The position numbers and the translations under genes are program-made. DNA of 64,000 nt, from assembly GCA_023423975.1 (NCBI GenBank), contig JAFAEO010000073.1:1-64000 (forward strand), in the 5' to 3' direction. The notes under the pieces are model-generated. The model was given only the letters and a program-made list of their open reading frames with translations. It searched no databases and was not told the origin of the DNA. Of the stretch, positions 1 through 9,346 are shown piece by piece. Each line of letters opens with the position of its first letter. Position 1 is the first letter of the stretch. Source of the DNA: Pseudomonadota bacterium (lineage in GTDB: Bacteria > Pseudomonadota > Gammaproteobacteria > Burkholderiales > Burkholderiaceae_B).

Positions 1-129
1 TTAGACGCGTTTTACTTTTTCCAGCATTTTGAATACGCCTTTGGGAGAGCGTACGAAAAGACGTTTGAAAGCTTTACCCAGGCAACGACGCTCCAGCGTG
101 TTGCGGCGAGTGCGTTTGACTTCTGCCAT
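1..129 (-). CDS. Small basic protein of unknown function (42 aa)
   Basis: A complete 42-residue reading frame runs from ATG at 129 to TAA at 1-3. A GGAG ribosome binding site lies about 7 nt upstream of the ATG. The product begins MAEVKRTRRNTLERRCLGKA and is very rich in Arg and Lys, with one Cys and no membrane segment. The composition resembles small ribosomal or nucleic-acid-binding proteins, but I do not recognise a family. It matches neither bTHX nor any small ribosomal protein I can recall. It is well separated from pdxA (100 bp) and is probably its own transcription unit. It is real on the strength of its RBS and composition; its function is unknown. Confidence 0.6.
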   Translation of the reverse strand: MAEVKRTRRNTLERRCLGKAFKRLFVRSPKGVFKMLEKVKRV

Positions 130-229
130 GAGATTCTCCGAGAAAATTTTTTACGTAATCAGGCATTCTAGCATTAAATCAGGCATTTATCTACGAATTT
201 CGCAGTAGCACGCTATGCTGGAGCGAAAA

Positions 230-1255
230 TCAGACACCCGGGTTGCACATCTGCAATGCCAATTCACAGGCCACACGCAGTGACGACGGATCCGCCAGCC
301 CCTTGCCGGCAATGTCATAAGCTGTCCCGTGATCCACGCTGGTACGGATAAAAGGCAGCCCCACCGTCACATTCACGCCATTGTCTACGCCCAGATACTT
401 CACCGGTATCAGGCCCTGGTCATGATATTGCGCCACAACAATATCAAATTCACCGCGACGCGCCCGCATAAAAACCGTATCGCCGGGGTGGGGGCCGTCC
501 ACATCAAGCCCTTCGGCCCGGGCGGCCGCGATTGCGGGCCGGATGACGGCGTCGTCTTCATGACCGAACCGTCCGCCCTCGCCGGCATGCGGATTGAGCC
601 CAGCCACCGCAATGCGGGGCGACGACAGGCCCACCATCCGGCAGGCACGGTCAGCCAGTCGGATGGTGTCCAGCTCGTTTTCAAAGGTAACAAGTGCGGG
701 CACTTCGCTCAAGGCCACATGAATGGTTACCAGGATCACCCGCAACTGCTCGTTGAGCAGCATCATTGCTACCCGCGGCACGCCGGCGAAGTGCGCCAGG
801 ATTTCAGTATGCCCGGGAAAATCGACGCCGCCCGCCTTCAGTGACAGCTTGTTGATGGGCGCCGTGACAATGGCCGAGATCTCGCCGGCCATTGCATCTG
901 TAATTGCGGCCAGGAGAAAATGATAGGATGCCAGACCGGCCTGCGGACTCACCTGTCCCAGCGGCAGGTGTGCCGGCAAGGGATCGGCGCAGCGAATAAC
1001 CGGTATTTCAGATGCAATTGCCTGGCTTTGGCGTGCCGCCCTCCACTGCGCCACCGAGTCATATGAGGTAACCAGCAGAGCCAGCCCCAATTGAGCCACC
1101 GCCCGCGATAGCGCACCGGCATCCCCGTACACCACGGCGCTGGCGGGCAGCCCCTGACTGAACAGCCTGGCCACCAGTTCGGGACCAATGCCTGCGGCAT
1201 CACCCATGGTCAGACCCAGGGGCCCGGTTGAATGCGATAGCGGTTCAGTTTTCAT
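230..1255 (-). CDS. pdxA: 4-hydroxythreonine-4-phosphate dehydrogenase PdxA
   Basis: A cytosolic, NAD- and metal-dependent enzyme of the DXP-dependent pyridoxal 5'-phosphate pathway. It oxidises 4-phosphooxy-threonine, and the product decarboxylates before condensation by PdxJ. The 341-residue length is normal for the family. Recognisable blocks are the N-terminal GLTMGDAAGIGPEL, the metal/substrate region GHTEILAHFAGV near residue 150, and AQYHDQGLIPVKYLG near residue 275, which carries a metal-binding His and Asp. The ATG at 1255 has only a weak ribosome binding site. The gene stands alone, divergent from uvrA. Another B6 gene, pdxH, lies 9 kb away but is not linked to it. Identification is secure; PdxA2-type paralogues with other substrates exist but lie in other contexts. 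Confidence 0.93.
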   Translation of the reverse strand: MKTEPLSHSTGPLGLTMGDAAGIGPELVARLFSQGLPASAVVYGDAGALSRAVAQLGLALLVTSYDSVAQWRAARQSQAIASEIPVIRCADPLPAHLPLGQVSPQAGLASYHFLLAAITDAMAGEISAIVTAPINKLSLKAGGVDFPGHTEILAHFAGVPRVAMMLLNEQLRVILVTIHVALSEVPALVTFENELDTIRLADRACRMVGLSSPRIAVAGLNPHAGEGGRFGHEDDAVIRPAIAAARAEGLDVDGPHPGDTVFMRARRGEFDIVVAQYHDQGLIPVKYLGVDNGVNVTVGLPFIRTSVDHGTAYDIAGKGLADPSSLRVACELALQMCNPGV

Positions 1256-1433
1256 AAGATAATGTTCATCCGGCAGTGATCAATGGCCATCCATACGGAC
1301 CAGCGTGCGAAAGTGTAATCCCATTGCACAGACAATACAAACCTGCTTCATCGTCCGTCCTTGGCCTGACCTGCCTGCAGAATTTTGGTGCTGCGCCGTG
1401 TCAAAATTCAATTATTATGCGACAATATTATAA

Positions 1434-1449
1434 CTGTTTATTTATACAG
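1434..1449 (+). promoter_or_regulatory. LexA (SOS) box upstream of uvrA
   Basis: The sequence TAACTGTTTATTTATACAGTAA holds CTG-N10-CAG with an A/T-only spacer (TTTATTTATA), the classic LexA operator form. It lies 62 bp upstream of the uvrA ATG at 1511, in an AT-rich stretch. uvrA is an SOS gene in many proteobacteria, so the site and the gene support each other. I saw no second copy nearby. Confidence 0.85.
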
Positions 1450-1510
1450 TAAGAATCATCTTCATCCTCATTGCACCCCACTCAGAAAAGGGGGTCTTTC
1501 GGAGCACTTC

Positions 1511-4500
1511 ATGAGTTCGCAGATCCGGATATTCGGCGCCAGACAAAACAATCTCAAAAATCTTGATGTCACATTCAATACCGGCGAATTCGTGGTGATT
1601 ACCGGGGTGTCAGGCTCAGGCAAAAGCTCGCTCGCCTTTGATACCCTTTATGCAGAAGGCCAGCGCAAGTACGTGGAAACCTTCTCCCCCTATGCGCGAC
1701 AATTTCTGGACCGCATGGACAAGCCTCAGGCCGACCGTATCGAAGGCATTCTGCCCGCCATTGCCATTGATCAGACCAATCCGGTGCGTAATTCGCGCAG
1801 TTCGGTCGGCACCATGACCGAGCTGAACGATCACATCAAATTGCTGTTCGCCCGCGCAGCCAGGCTGTACTGCCGCCAATGTGCAACCGAAGTGCGCAAG
1901 GACAACCCGGACACCATTTATGCATTTCTCGCGACGAGCACGCCAGCACTGGGCGATCCGCGTCTGATCCTCACCTTTCCCGTGGTCGTCCCCGGCAACT
2001 ACAGCGAGGAAGAAGTCCGGCAGTATCTTGAACAACAAGGCTATACCCGGGTTCACGCCGAAGAGGAACGCAGTGCAACAGTAGTGCCCAAAGGGCGCGG
2101 CAAGTCGCAAAAAGTGGAAATCAGCCGTGTCCTGCATGTAGTCCAGGACCGCTTCCGGTTTTCCACCACTGAAAAGTCGCGGGTCATCGAGGGGCTGGAA
2201 GCTTGTCTGCGCTACGGGACCGGCATGTGCACGATATACGCCGTCGACAACGACAGCAATCCGCTGCAATCATGGAAGTTCAGCGAACAGTTGCACTGCG
2301 CCAACTGCGATATTACCTATTCATCACCGCTGCCCAGCACATTTTCCTTCAACTCTCCTCTGGGCGCCTGCGAAACCTGCCGCGGCTTCGGTCGCGCCAT
2401 GGGCATCGATTTCGGCCTGGTTATCCCGGACGAAACCAAAACATTGCAGGAAGGCGCCATCAAGCCGTGGCAGACCCCCAGCTATAGCGAATGTCAGACG
2501 GAGATGATGCAATACGCCAAAAAGGCCGGCATCCGCACCGATACGCCATGGAAACAGCTGAATGATGCTGAACAGCACTGGGTACTGTATGGCGATCCCG
2601 AGTGGAAAGGCGGTCCATCGGCCTGGAAGCATCAGTGGTATGGCGTACAGCGCTTTTTTGACTGGCTTGAAACCAAGTCGTATAAGATGCATGTGCGCGT
2701 GTTGCTGTCAAAATACCGCAGCTACACACCCTGCCCGGCCTGCCATGGCTCGCGCCTCAAACCCGACGCAACGCTGTGGCGGTTGGGCGATGCGCCGGTC
2801 GGCGACGACATCATGGGGACCTACACCCGTTTTATGCCGGTGCACGCGAAGTGGTCTGCCCCTGTGCTTAACGCGCTGGACGGACTTGGCATCCATGACC
2901 TGATGCGCCTGCCTATCACGCAGGTGCGGGAATTTTTTGCCGCGCTGGCGCTATCCGTCTTCATGGACAGCGCCATGGATCTGGTGCTCCAGGAAATCCG
3001 CAGCCGGCTGGACTTTCTGTGCAATGTGGGCCTGGGTTACCTCAGTCTGGACCGGCAAAGCCGTACCCTGTCCGGTGGCGAAGTCCAGCGCATCAACCTG
3101 ACCACCGCATTGGGCACGTCCCTGGTCAATACGCTATTTGTTCTGGATGAGCCATCCATTGGCCTGCATCCGCGCGACATGCACCGGATTGTCCAGGTGT
3201 TGCATCGTCTGCGCGATGCCGGCAATACCCTGGTGGTGGTCGAACATGATCCGCAGGTCATGGTTGCGGCCGATCGTATTCTGGACATCGGCCCCGGGCC
3301 GGGCGAACGTGGCGGTCAGATTGTTTTTGACGGCACCCCGCAGCGCCTGCGCGAAGGCAGCTCGCTCACCGGCCGCTACTTAAGCGGTCAGTTGCGCGTC
3401 GAAGCGCCACGCCCAATGCCGGTGCAACCGAATACCCCAAAACTGATCATCGAAGGCGTCAGCGCCAATAACCTGCAGGGCGTTGATGCCGCCTTTCCGC
3501 TGGGTCGCCTGGTGTGCCTGACCGGCGTCTCAGGTTCCGGCAAATCCACCCTGGTTCAGGATGTGCTTTACCCTGCGCTGCTCAAACATTTCGGTCGCCC
3601 GACTGAAGCACCCGGCCCCTTTACCCGTCTGCTGGGCGCCGAACAAATCGCCGGCGTCGTGATGGTCGATCAAAGTCCGATCGGCAAAACTGCCAGATCG
3701 AATCCGGCCAGCTACGTCGGCGCCTTCGACGCCATCCGCAAATTGTTCTCGCAAGCGCCAGCGGCCCGCGAACGCGGCTATACCCCAGGCACCTTCAGTT
3801 TTAACAGCGGCGATGGGCGCTGCCCCACGTGTGGCGGCACCGGCTTCGAGCATGTGGAAATGCAGTTCCTGTCTGACGTGTACATTCGTTGCCCCGATTG
3901 CGACGGCAAGCGTTTCCGTCCCGAGATCCTGGAAATCCGTGTCGAACACCTGGGCAACAGCGCCTCTATCGATGAGGTGCTGGATATGACCGTCAACGAA
4001 GCACTGACATTTTTCAAAGGCCTGCGCGACGTACAAACCAGCCTTTCACCGCTCATTGATGTGGGGCTGGAATACCTCAAACTCGGCCAGCCCGTACCCA
4101 CCCTGTCGGGCGGCGAGGCGCAGCGCCTGAAACTTGCCGGGCATCTGGCCGAAGCAGCGCGCAGCGGCATTTCCTCTGCAAAGGTCGCCAAAAAAGGCAG
4201 CCTGTTCCTGTTTGACGAACCCACCACCGGCCTGCATTTCGATGATGTCGCCCGGCTCATGGGCGCATTCCGCAAGCTGCTGGGCGCCGGCCATTCCCTG
4301 CTGGTTATTGAACACAATCTGGATGTGATCCGCGCAGCCGACTGGCTGATTGATCTCGGCCCGGAAGGCGGCGTGGGCGGTGGTCGGGTTATCGCCGAAG
4401 GCACGCCCGACACCGTCATGGACATTGCCCAGTCGCACACCGGTGTGGCTTTGCGTGAATACGAATCCAATATCATCGCCAGCGCGCCGCTTTCACTGCA

Positions 4501-7207
4501 GGAGCCGCAGGCCGTTTACGGGGACAGCACAGCGCTGACCGTTGCGCGGCGCGAAACGCCTTCGCAGATCGACATTCTGAACGCCAAGGAGCATAATCTC
4601 AAAGGCGTCAATGTGCATATTCCGCATAATACCTTTACAGTCATCACCGGCGTATCGGGATCAGGAAAATCAACGCTGGCCTTCGATATCCTCTTTAATG
4701 AAGGACAGCGCCGCTATCTGGAATCGCTCAACGCCTATGCGCGCGCGGTGGTTCAGCCTGCCGGCAAGCCGGATGTTGACGCCATTTACGGCATCCCGCC
4801 CACAGTGGCGATCGAACAGCGCACCAGTCGTGGCGGACGAAAATCCACCGTTGGCACCATGACCGAAGCGCACCACTTTCTGCGACTGCTTTACGTCAAA
4901 CTCGGAACGCAATATTGTCCTGACTGCCAGGTACCGGTGGAACCGCAATCGCAGGAACAGATTTTTGCCCGCATCATGAGTTCATGCAAGGGTCGGCACA
5001 TCGGCGTGCTGGCGCCGCTGGTTACCGCTCGCAAGGGTTACTACACTGATTTGGCCAAGTGGGCTGAAGGCAAAGGTTATACCCATCTGCGTGTCGACGG
5101 TGACTTCGTCCCGGTCAAACCGTGGCCGCGGCTGGACCGCTACAAGGAACACACAATCGAATTGCCGGTGGCCGATCTGGTCATTACTCCGGCAGCAGAG
5201 TCCAGCCTGAAGCAGGCCCTGCACAGTGCGCTGGAGACCGGTCACGGCACCATGAGCATCATTCTTGATCTGGATCCGACAAACCCGTTGCACGCCAGCA
5301 CACTGGAGCAGCAGCACTTTTCCACCAAGCGCGCCTGCCCAAGCTGCGGAACCAGTTTCCCCGAACCCGATCCGCGGCTGTTTTCCTATAACTCCAAGCA
5401 TGGCTGGTGCAACACTTGCTTCGGAACTGGTGTCAAACTGAGCGGATTCGATGAAGAACAAAGCGGCGAAGAAGACGCCTGGAAAAACCTGTCCGGCGAC
5501 GAAGAGCATGAACTTGCCGCCTGCCCCGCCTGCCATGGCCACCGCCTGAATCGTAACGCGCTGGCCGTGCGCTGGAAAGATCGCAGTATCGCCGATCTGG
5601 CGGCACTGCCGGTGAGCGAGGCACACACCTTCTTTGCCGGCCTGATTCTGAAAGGTCGCGATGCCGAGATTGCCCGCGATATCCTGAGTGAAATAAAAAG
5701 TCGTCTGTCCTTCATGGAAGAAGTCGGGCTGGGCTATCTGGGCCTGGATCGATCTGCACCGACGCTCTCCGGCGGTGAAGCACAGCGCATCCGCCTGGCC
5801 GCCCAGTTGGGCTCGAACCTTCAGGGCGTGTGCTACATTCTGGACGAGCCCACAATCGGCCTGCATCCACGCGATAACCGAATTCTGCTCAATGCGCTGT
5901 CACGCCTGGAAGGCAATGGCAATACACTGGTGGTGGTGGAGCACGACGATGACACCATTCGCCGCGCCGAACATATTATCGATATGGGACCCGGCGCCGG
6001 CGTGCGTGGCGGTACCGTAGTCGCCCAGGGCACCTACGACGATATCATCAATAACCCGCACTCGCTCACTGGTCGCTACCTGGCGCACCCCATGGCTCAC
6101 CCGTTAAGGCCCGGCCAGCCCACCGATGCCAATACTGATTATATTGAGATCCATCGCGCCCATTTGCATAACCTGCGGCACGTAAATGTTCGCATACCCA
6201 AGGGCCGGCTCAGCGTGATTACCGGCGTATCCGGCTCCGGCAAATCCTCGCTGGCGCGCGATGTTCTGCTGGATAATCTTAAGGGCGTGATCGGCACCAA
6301 AACGCCGGCGCCCTGGCGTGGCTGCGACGATATCACCGGCTGGGAAAGCCTGGACCGCGTACTTGAGGTGGACCAGACGCCTATCGGCAAAACACCCCGT
6401 TCGTGCCCGGCAACCTATATCGGCTTCTGGGATGATGTACGACGTCAGTTTGCGGAAACGCGCGATGCAAAGATTCGCGGCTGGAGCACTTCCCGTTTCT
6501 CGTTCAATACGGGTGATGGACGCTGCCCGATTTGCGAGGGCCAGGGCATGCGTACCATTGAAATGAGCTTTTTGCCTGACATCAAAGTCCCGTGCGAAGC
6601 GTGCAATGGCAATCGCTTCAGTCCGGATACGCTGGCCATCCGCTTGCGTGAAAAAAATGTGGGCGAAGTGCTGAAGATGGAAGTCGATGACGCCATTCCC
6701 TATTTCGCTGCTCATCCACGAGTCAAGCGTGCGCTGCAACTATTGCAGGATGTCGGTTTGGGCTACCTCACGCTGGGGCAGCCTTCCCCTACTCTGTCCG
6801 GCGGTGAAGCCCAACGGATCAAGCTGGTATCGGAACTGGTCAAGGCACGGCTCGACGAAGGCGTCATCAAAACCGGCAGGGCCTCAAGCAGACCACATAC
6901 GCTGTACGTGCTGGATGAACCCACCGTCGGGCTGTCCATGGCCGATGTCGAGAAGTTAATCGTGGTGCTGCACCGGCTGGTTGAAGCGGGCAATACGGTT
7001 GTGGTCATTGAACACAATCTGGACATCATGGCCGAGGCCGACTGGATTGTCGATATGGGACCGGAAGGCGGCAACGGCGGCGGACAGGTTGTTGCCGTCG
7101 GATCGGTGCAGGACATTATTGCGAAAAAATCCGCCTCCCATACCGGCCTTGTCCTTGATGAGTTCCTGGCGCGCACGTCCGAAGTAACGCCGGCCCTGGC
7201 ATCGTGA
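1511..7207 (+). CDS. uvrA: Tandem double-length excinuclease ABC subunit A (two UvrA units fused)
   Basis: DNA-damage recognition ATPase of nucleotide excision repair, 1898 aa, about twice normal UvrA. Four ABC cassettes are visible: Walker A GVSGSGKS near residues 32, 672, 1047 and 1572, each followed by LSGGE signatures and LDEP or FDEP Walker B motifs. The first unit spans about 1-1010 and the second about 1018-1898. Zinc-finger pairs appear in both units (CANC...CETC and CPTC...CPDC; CPSC...CNTC and CPIC...CEAC). The segment between the CETC/CNTC finger and the CPACHG motif is about 110 aa in unit 1 but only about 35 aa in unit 2, so the insertion domain is largely missing from unit 2. 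ATG 1511 was chosen because GGAG sits 6 nt upstream and an upstream in-frame start would overlap the LexA box. Identity is sure; how the fusion works is unknown. Confidence 0.95.
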   Translation: MSSQIRIFGARQNNLKNLDVTFNTGEFVVITGVSGSGKSSLAFDTLYAEGQRKYVETFSPYARQFLDRMDKPQADRIEGILPAIAIDQTNPVRNSRSSVGTMTELNDHIKLLFARAARLYCRQCATEVRKDNPDTIYAFLATSTPALGDPRLILTFPVVVPGNYSEEEVRQYLEQQGYTRVHAEEERSATVVPKGRGKSQKVEISRVLHVVQDRFRFSTTEKSRVIEGLEACLRYGTGMCTIYAVDNDSNPLQSWKFSEQLHCANCDITYSSPLPSTFSFNSPLGACETCRGFGRAMGIDFGLVIPDETKTLQEGAIKPWQTPSYSECQTEMMQYAKKAGIRTDTPWKQLNDAEQHWVLYGDPEWKGGPSAWKHQWYGVQRFFDWLETKSYKMHVRVLLSKYRSYTPCPACHGSRLKPDATLWRLGDAPVGDDIMGTYTRFMPVHAKWSAPVLNALDGLGIHDLMRLPITQVREFFAALALSVFMDSAMDLVLQEIRSRLDFLCNVGLGYLSLDRQSRTLSGGEVQRINLTTALGTSLVNTLFVLDEPSIGLHPRDMHRIVQVLHRLRDAGNTLVVVEHDPQVMVAADRILDIGPGPGERGGQIVFDGTPQRLREGSSLTGRYLSGQLRVEAPRPMPVQPNTPKLIIEGVSANNLQGVDAAFPLGRLVCLTGVSGSGKSTLVQDVLYPALLKHFGRPTEAPGPFTRLLGAEQIAGVVMVDQSPIGKTARSNPASYVGAFDAIRKLFSQAPAARERGYTPGTFSFNSGDGRCPTCGGTGFEHVEMQFLSDVYIRCPDCDGKRFRPEILEIRVEHLGNSASIDEVLDMTVNEALTFFKGLRDVQTSLSPLIDVGLEYLKLGQPVPTLSGGEAQRLKLAGHLAEAARSGISSAKVAKKGSLFLFDEPTTGLHFDDVARLMGAFRKLLGAGHSLLVIEHNLDVIRAADWLIDLGPEGGVGGGRVIAEGTPDTVMDIAQSHTGVALREYESNIIASAPLSLQEPQAVYGDSTALTVARRETPSQIDILNAKEHNLKGVNVHIPHNTFTVITGVSGSGKSTLAFDILFNEGQRRYLESLNAYARAVVQPAGKPDVDAIYGIPPTVAIEQRTSRGGRKSTVGTMTEAHHFLRLLYVKLGTQYCPDCQVPVEPQSQEQIFARIMSSCKGRHIGVLAPLVTARKGYYTDLAKWAEGKGYTHLRVDGDFVPVKPWPRLDRYKEHTIELPVADLVITPAAESSLKQALHSALETGHGTMSIILDLDPTNPLHASTLEQQHFSTKRACPSCGTSFPEPDPRLFSYNSKHGWCNTCFGTGVKLSGFDEEQSGEEDAWKNLSGDEEHELAACPACHGHRLNRNALAVRWKDRSIADLAALPVSEAHTFFAGLILKGRDAEIARDILSEIKSRLSFMEEVGLGYLGLDRSAPTLSGGEAQRIRLAAQLGSNLQGVCYILDEPTIGLHPRDNRILLNALSRLEGNGNTLVVVEHDDDTIRRAEHIIDMGPGAGVRGGTVVAQGTYDDIINNPHSLTGRYLAHPMAHPLRPGQPTDANTDYIEIHRAHLHNLRHVNVRIPKGRLSVITGVSGSGKSSLARDVLLDNLKGVIGTKTPAPWRGCDDITGWESLDRVLEVDQTPIGKTPRSCPATYIGFWDDVRRQFAETRDAKIRGWSTSRFSFNTGDGRCPICEGQGMRTIEMSFLPDIKVPCEACNGNRFSPDTLAIRLREKNVGEVLKMEVDDAIPYFAAHPRVKRALQLLQDVGLGYLTLGQPSPTLSGGEAQRIKLVSELVKARLDEGVIKTGRASSRPHTLYVLDEPTVGLSMADVEKLIVVLHRLVEAGNTVVVIEHNLDIMAEADWIVDMGPEGGNGGGQVVAVGSVQDIIAKKSASHTGLVLDEFLARTSEVTPALAS

Positions 7208-7280
7208 CCATGCGCTTGAGCTGATCTGAAAAACCGGATCGGCAGCCTGCGCCACAGGTTGCCAGGCGCAGGAACTGAGC

Positions 7281-7311
7281 TGCCGCCGCGCCCGACAATC
7301 GGGGCCGGCGG
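7281..7311. other. GC-rich hairpin between uvrA and the DUF2239 gene
   Basis: GCCGCCG and CGGCGGC arms, followed by a one-base bulge and four more pairs, enclose a short loop. The element lies between the two convergent genes (uvrA ending at 7207 and the DUF2239 gene ending at 7388). No T-tract follows on either strand, so it may slow or end transcription only weakly. The rest of the 180-bp gap shows nothing else. Confidence 0.35.
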
Positions 7312-7387
7312 CAAAGCCGCTACGTTGCCATGAAGGAATTAAGGGTACCGCAAGCCGGGCAATGCAAGCGGACCATTGAGACCGCCA

Positions 7388-8074
7388 TCAGACGGCGGCA
7401 GCCAGCGTCAGTGCATGTGTGCGCACATCGTTCGGCCAGCCAGCGATATGTGTTTTCAGCGCCTCGGTATCATCGGCAAATAACGCCCGGGTAGCCTCTT
7501 CGTAGCCGGGTAGATCACCGCCCAGCGCCAGCATGAAATGATAAGCCCGTTCCTGGGCATTGCGCCGGCTATCACGGCCCGTGTTGCTGAGCCGCGCCGA
7601 CTCCACCAGCTTACGCAACGCGACTGATGCTCCCCCTGGCTGGGCGGCCAGCCATTCCCAATGCCTGGGCAGCAATGTCACCTCCCGGGAAATCACTCCC
7701 AGCTTCGGACGGCCGCGTCGTCGCACAGTCTGATCGTCGCCCTCCTGCATTGCCTGCGTCAACACAGTACGATGCGATGACGAATCGGTGACGTCCGTCA
7801 TATCCGGGTTAGTCGCCCCTGCTGCCCCGCTACCCGATCGCCGTATTGTTGCCTGGTCAAGGCCATCCCGCTGATCGATTGGCGCTGCGGCATCCAGTAT
7901 CCGCAGATCAATATCGGTCGAACGGCCGGTGGCATCGTCGAATATCAACACCGCGCTGGTTGAGGTTGTTTTCAGGGCAGCCTGGTATGCTGCCGCGACC
8001 TGGGGCAACGTACCGGAAGCCAGCTTGCGGTATCCATGAAATACGGTGTAGGTTTGTTCCGGGGTTGCAGTCAT
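7388..8074 (-). CDS. DUF2239 family protein
   Basis: 228 aa, soluble, no signal peptide. The family signature is clear near residues 115-165: RRRGRPKLGVISREVTLLP followed by RHWEWLAAQPGGASVALRKL. As I recall, DUF2239 proteins are uncharacterised; the C-terminal part looks like a small alpha-helical domain (MLALGGDLPGYEEATRALFA). The N-terminal half (YTVFHGYRKLASGTL) may form a small beta domain. ATG 8074 has GGAG 8 nt upstream. The gene is monocistronic, with a striking tandem operator-like repeat just upstream at 8103-8159, so it is probably controlled by a dedicated repressor not encoded next to it. No function is assigned. Confidence 0.85.
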   Translation of the reverse strand: MTATPEQTYTVFHGYRKLASGTLPQVAAAYQAALKTTSTSAVLIFDDATGRSTDIDLRILDAAAPIDQRDGLDQATIRRSGSGAAGATNPDMTDVTDSSSHRTVLTQAMQEGDDQTVRRRGRPKLGVISREVTLLPRHWEWLAAQPGGASVALRKLVESARLSNTGRDSRRNAQERAYHFMLALGGDLPGYEEATRALFADDTEALKTHIAGWPNDVRTHALTLAAAV

Positions 8075-8102
8075 TGTTGGAACTCCTTTAATTGGCTCGA
8101 TA

Positions 8103-8159
8103 ATAAGTACAATTCGAATACTACCCGGATATAAATATAATTTGAATATTACCCGGGTA
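8103..8159 (-). promoter_or_regulatory. Tandem operator-like repeat upstream of the DUF2239 gene
   Basis: Two 26-bp copies with a 28-bp period (8103-8128 and 8131-8156) share the pattern ATAA.TA.AATT.GAATA.TACCCGG. The second copy extends into a perfect 12-bp palindrome, TTACCCGGGTAA (8148-8159). The element lies 29-85 bp upstream of the DUF2239 start codon, where a repressor or activator would act. The binding factor is unknown. The remaining stretch to 8419 shows no gene. Confidence 0.55.
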
Positions 8160-8419
8160 ATTTATTGTAAAACTGTCTTTTATCGACCACGGCTCAAATC
8201 AAAACACAACTTGACGCCACCGTCGAACAAGGGAAACCACAACGAGCAATCCCTCAACATGCGCTCCGGTGGGTGCCCCTTGCATTGACCGCTCACCTCA
8301 GTCTATCGTCACTGCGCACGTGCAGCCGCGGCCATGACCAAAACCATAATCATGACCGTGTTCTGCCGTTTTTCTGTTCAAGATGGCGCTATGTTGACAA
8401 CGCTGCAATGCGTGCGGGA

Positions 8420-9220
8420 TCAGGCCAGGATTCTGCGAATCGCTTCGCCAGCTGCTGCCATACCCATTGCTGCGGTTACCGTTACTGCAGAGCCATAGCC
8501 GGCGCAGGACAACCCTTGGAGGCCGCTACCCTCTTCTGACGCCCCCCATGCCTGGGGCAAAATGGCCGGCTGATCGAACCAGAGCGCAAAAACGCGCATG
8601 GCAGGCGCCTTGCGCAAAGCTTTGCCGTGGCGGTCAGCGCCCTTGGCAAACCCATGATGCTTGCGCAACTGCTGCCGGATACGGCCCAGCAACGCGTCAT
8701 TGCGCGCCATGGACAAATCACCTGCGGTCAGCGTGAGCGCATCCAGCTTGCCCCCCGCGCCACCACACATGATAAATGGGATCTGCTCACGCTGGCTGGC
8801 CAGCACCATGGCGATCTTGGCCGCGACCTGGTCGGTGGCATCCACCAGAACGCTTACGGGTCGCGCCTGCAGCAACGTATCCACATTATCGGGCCCCAGA
8901 AAATCGTCTACCAGATTCACGCGGCAATCTGGGTTGATGCCGGCAATGCGATCAGCCATGGCCTGAATTTTGGCCTGACCCAGCGTGGCCGAGAGTGCAT
9001 GAATTTGCCGGTTCACATTGGATTCGGCGATATGGTCCAGGTCGATCAGCGTCAGTTCGCCCACACCGGAACGGGCCAGGGCCTCTGCAGTCCAGGAGCC
9101 TACGCCACCAATCCCGGCCACCATTACATGGGCCTGCTCCAGGCGCACTGTTGCCCCATCGCCATACAGGCGCTGTAAACCGCTGAAACGTCTTTGCTTA
9201 TCGTTAATAGTTGTATCCAT
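8420..9220 (-). CDS. tcdA: tRNA threonylcarbamoyladenosine dehydratase TcdA
   Basis: ATP-dependent enzyme that cyclises t6A37 to ct6A in tRNAs reading ANN codons; a member of the E1/MoeB/ThiF-like superfamily. 266 aa, usual length. The N-terminal QRRFSGLQRLYG and the nucleotide-binding GIGGVGSWTAEALARSGVG (about residue 36) are typical, followed by LIDLDHIAESNVNRQ, FIMCGGAGGKLD and a C-terminal YGSAVTVTAAMGMAAAGEAI. It has no clear operon partner; csdA and csdE, often nearby in enterobacteria, are absent. The ribosome binding site is weak but the start fits family alignments as I know them. Confidence 0.92.
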   Translation of the reverse strand: MDTTINDKQRRFSGLQRLYGDGATVRLEQAHVMVAGIGGVGSWTAEALARSGVGELTLIDLDHIAESNVNRQIHALSATLGQAKIQAMADRIAGINPDCRVNLVDDFLGPDNVDTLLQARPVSVLVDATDQVAAKIAMVLASQREQIPFIMCGGAGGKLDALTLTAGDLSMARNDALLGRIRQQLRKHHGFAKGADRHGKALRKAPAMRVFALWFDQPAILPQAWGASEEGSGLQGLSCAGYGSAVTVTAAMGMAAAGEAIRRILA

Positions 9221-9346
9221 TCCAATCGAATCTGACCTATACTAAACTTGTTACAGAGATTTAACCGCCGGCGTCCGGCTGGTCTGGCTTGATCCGCGCT
9301 CCGGACTCTGTCATATTTTAATGCACATTCAAAGAAGTTCATTTCC

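Noticed and set aside
1385..1510. N-terminal extension of UvrA from an upstream ATG
   Set aside because: It would code through the LexA box, lacks a ribosome binding site and does not match UvrA N-termini.
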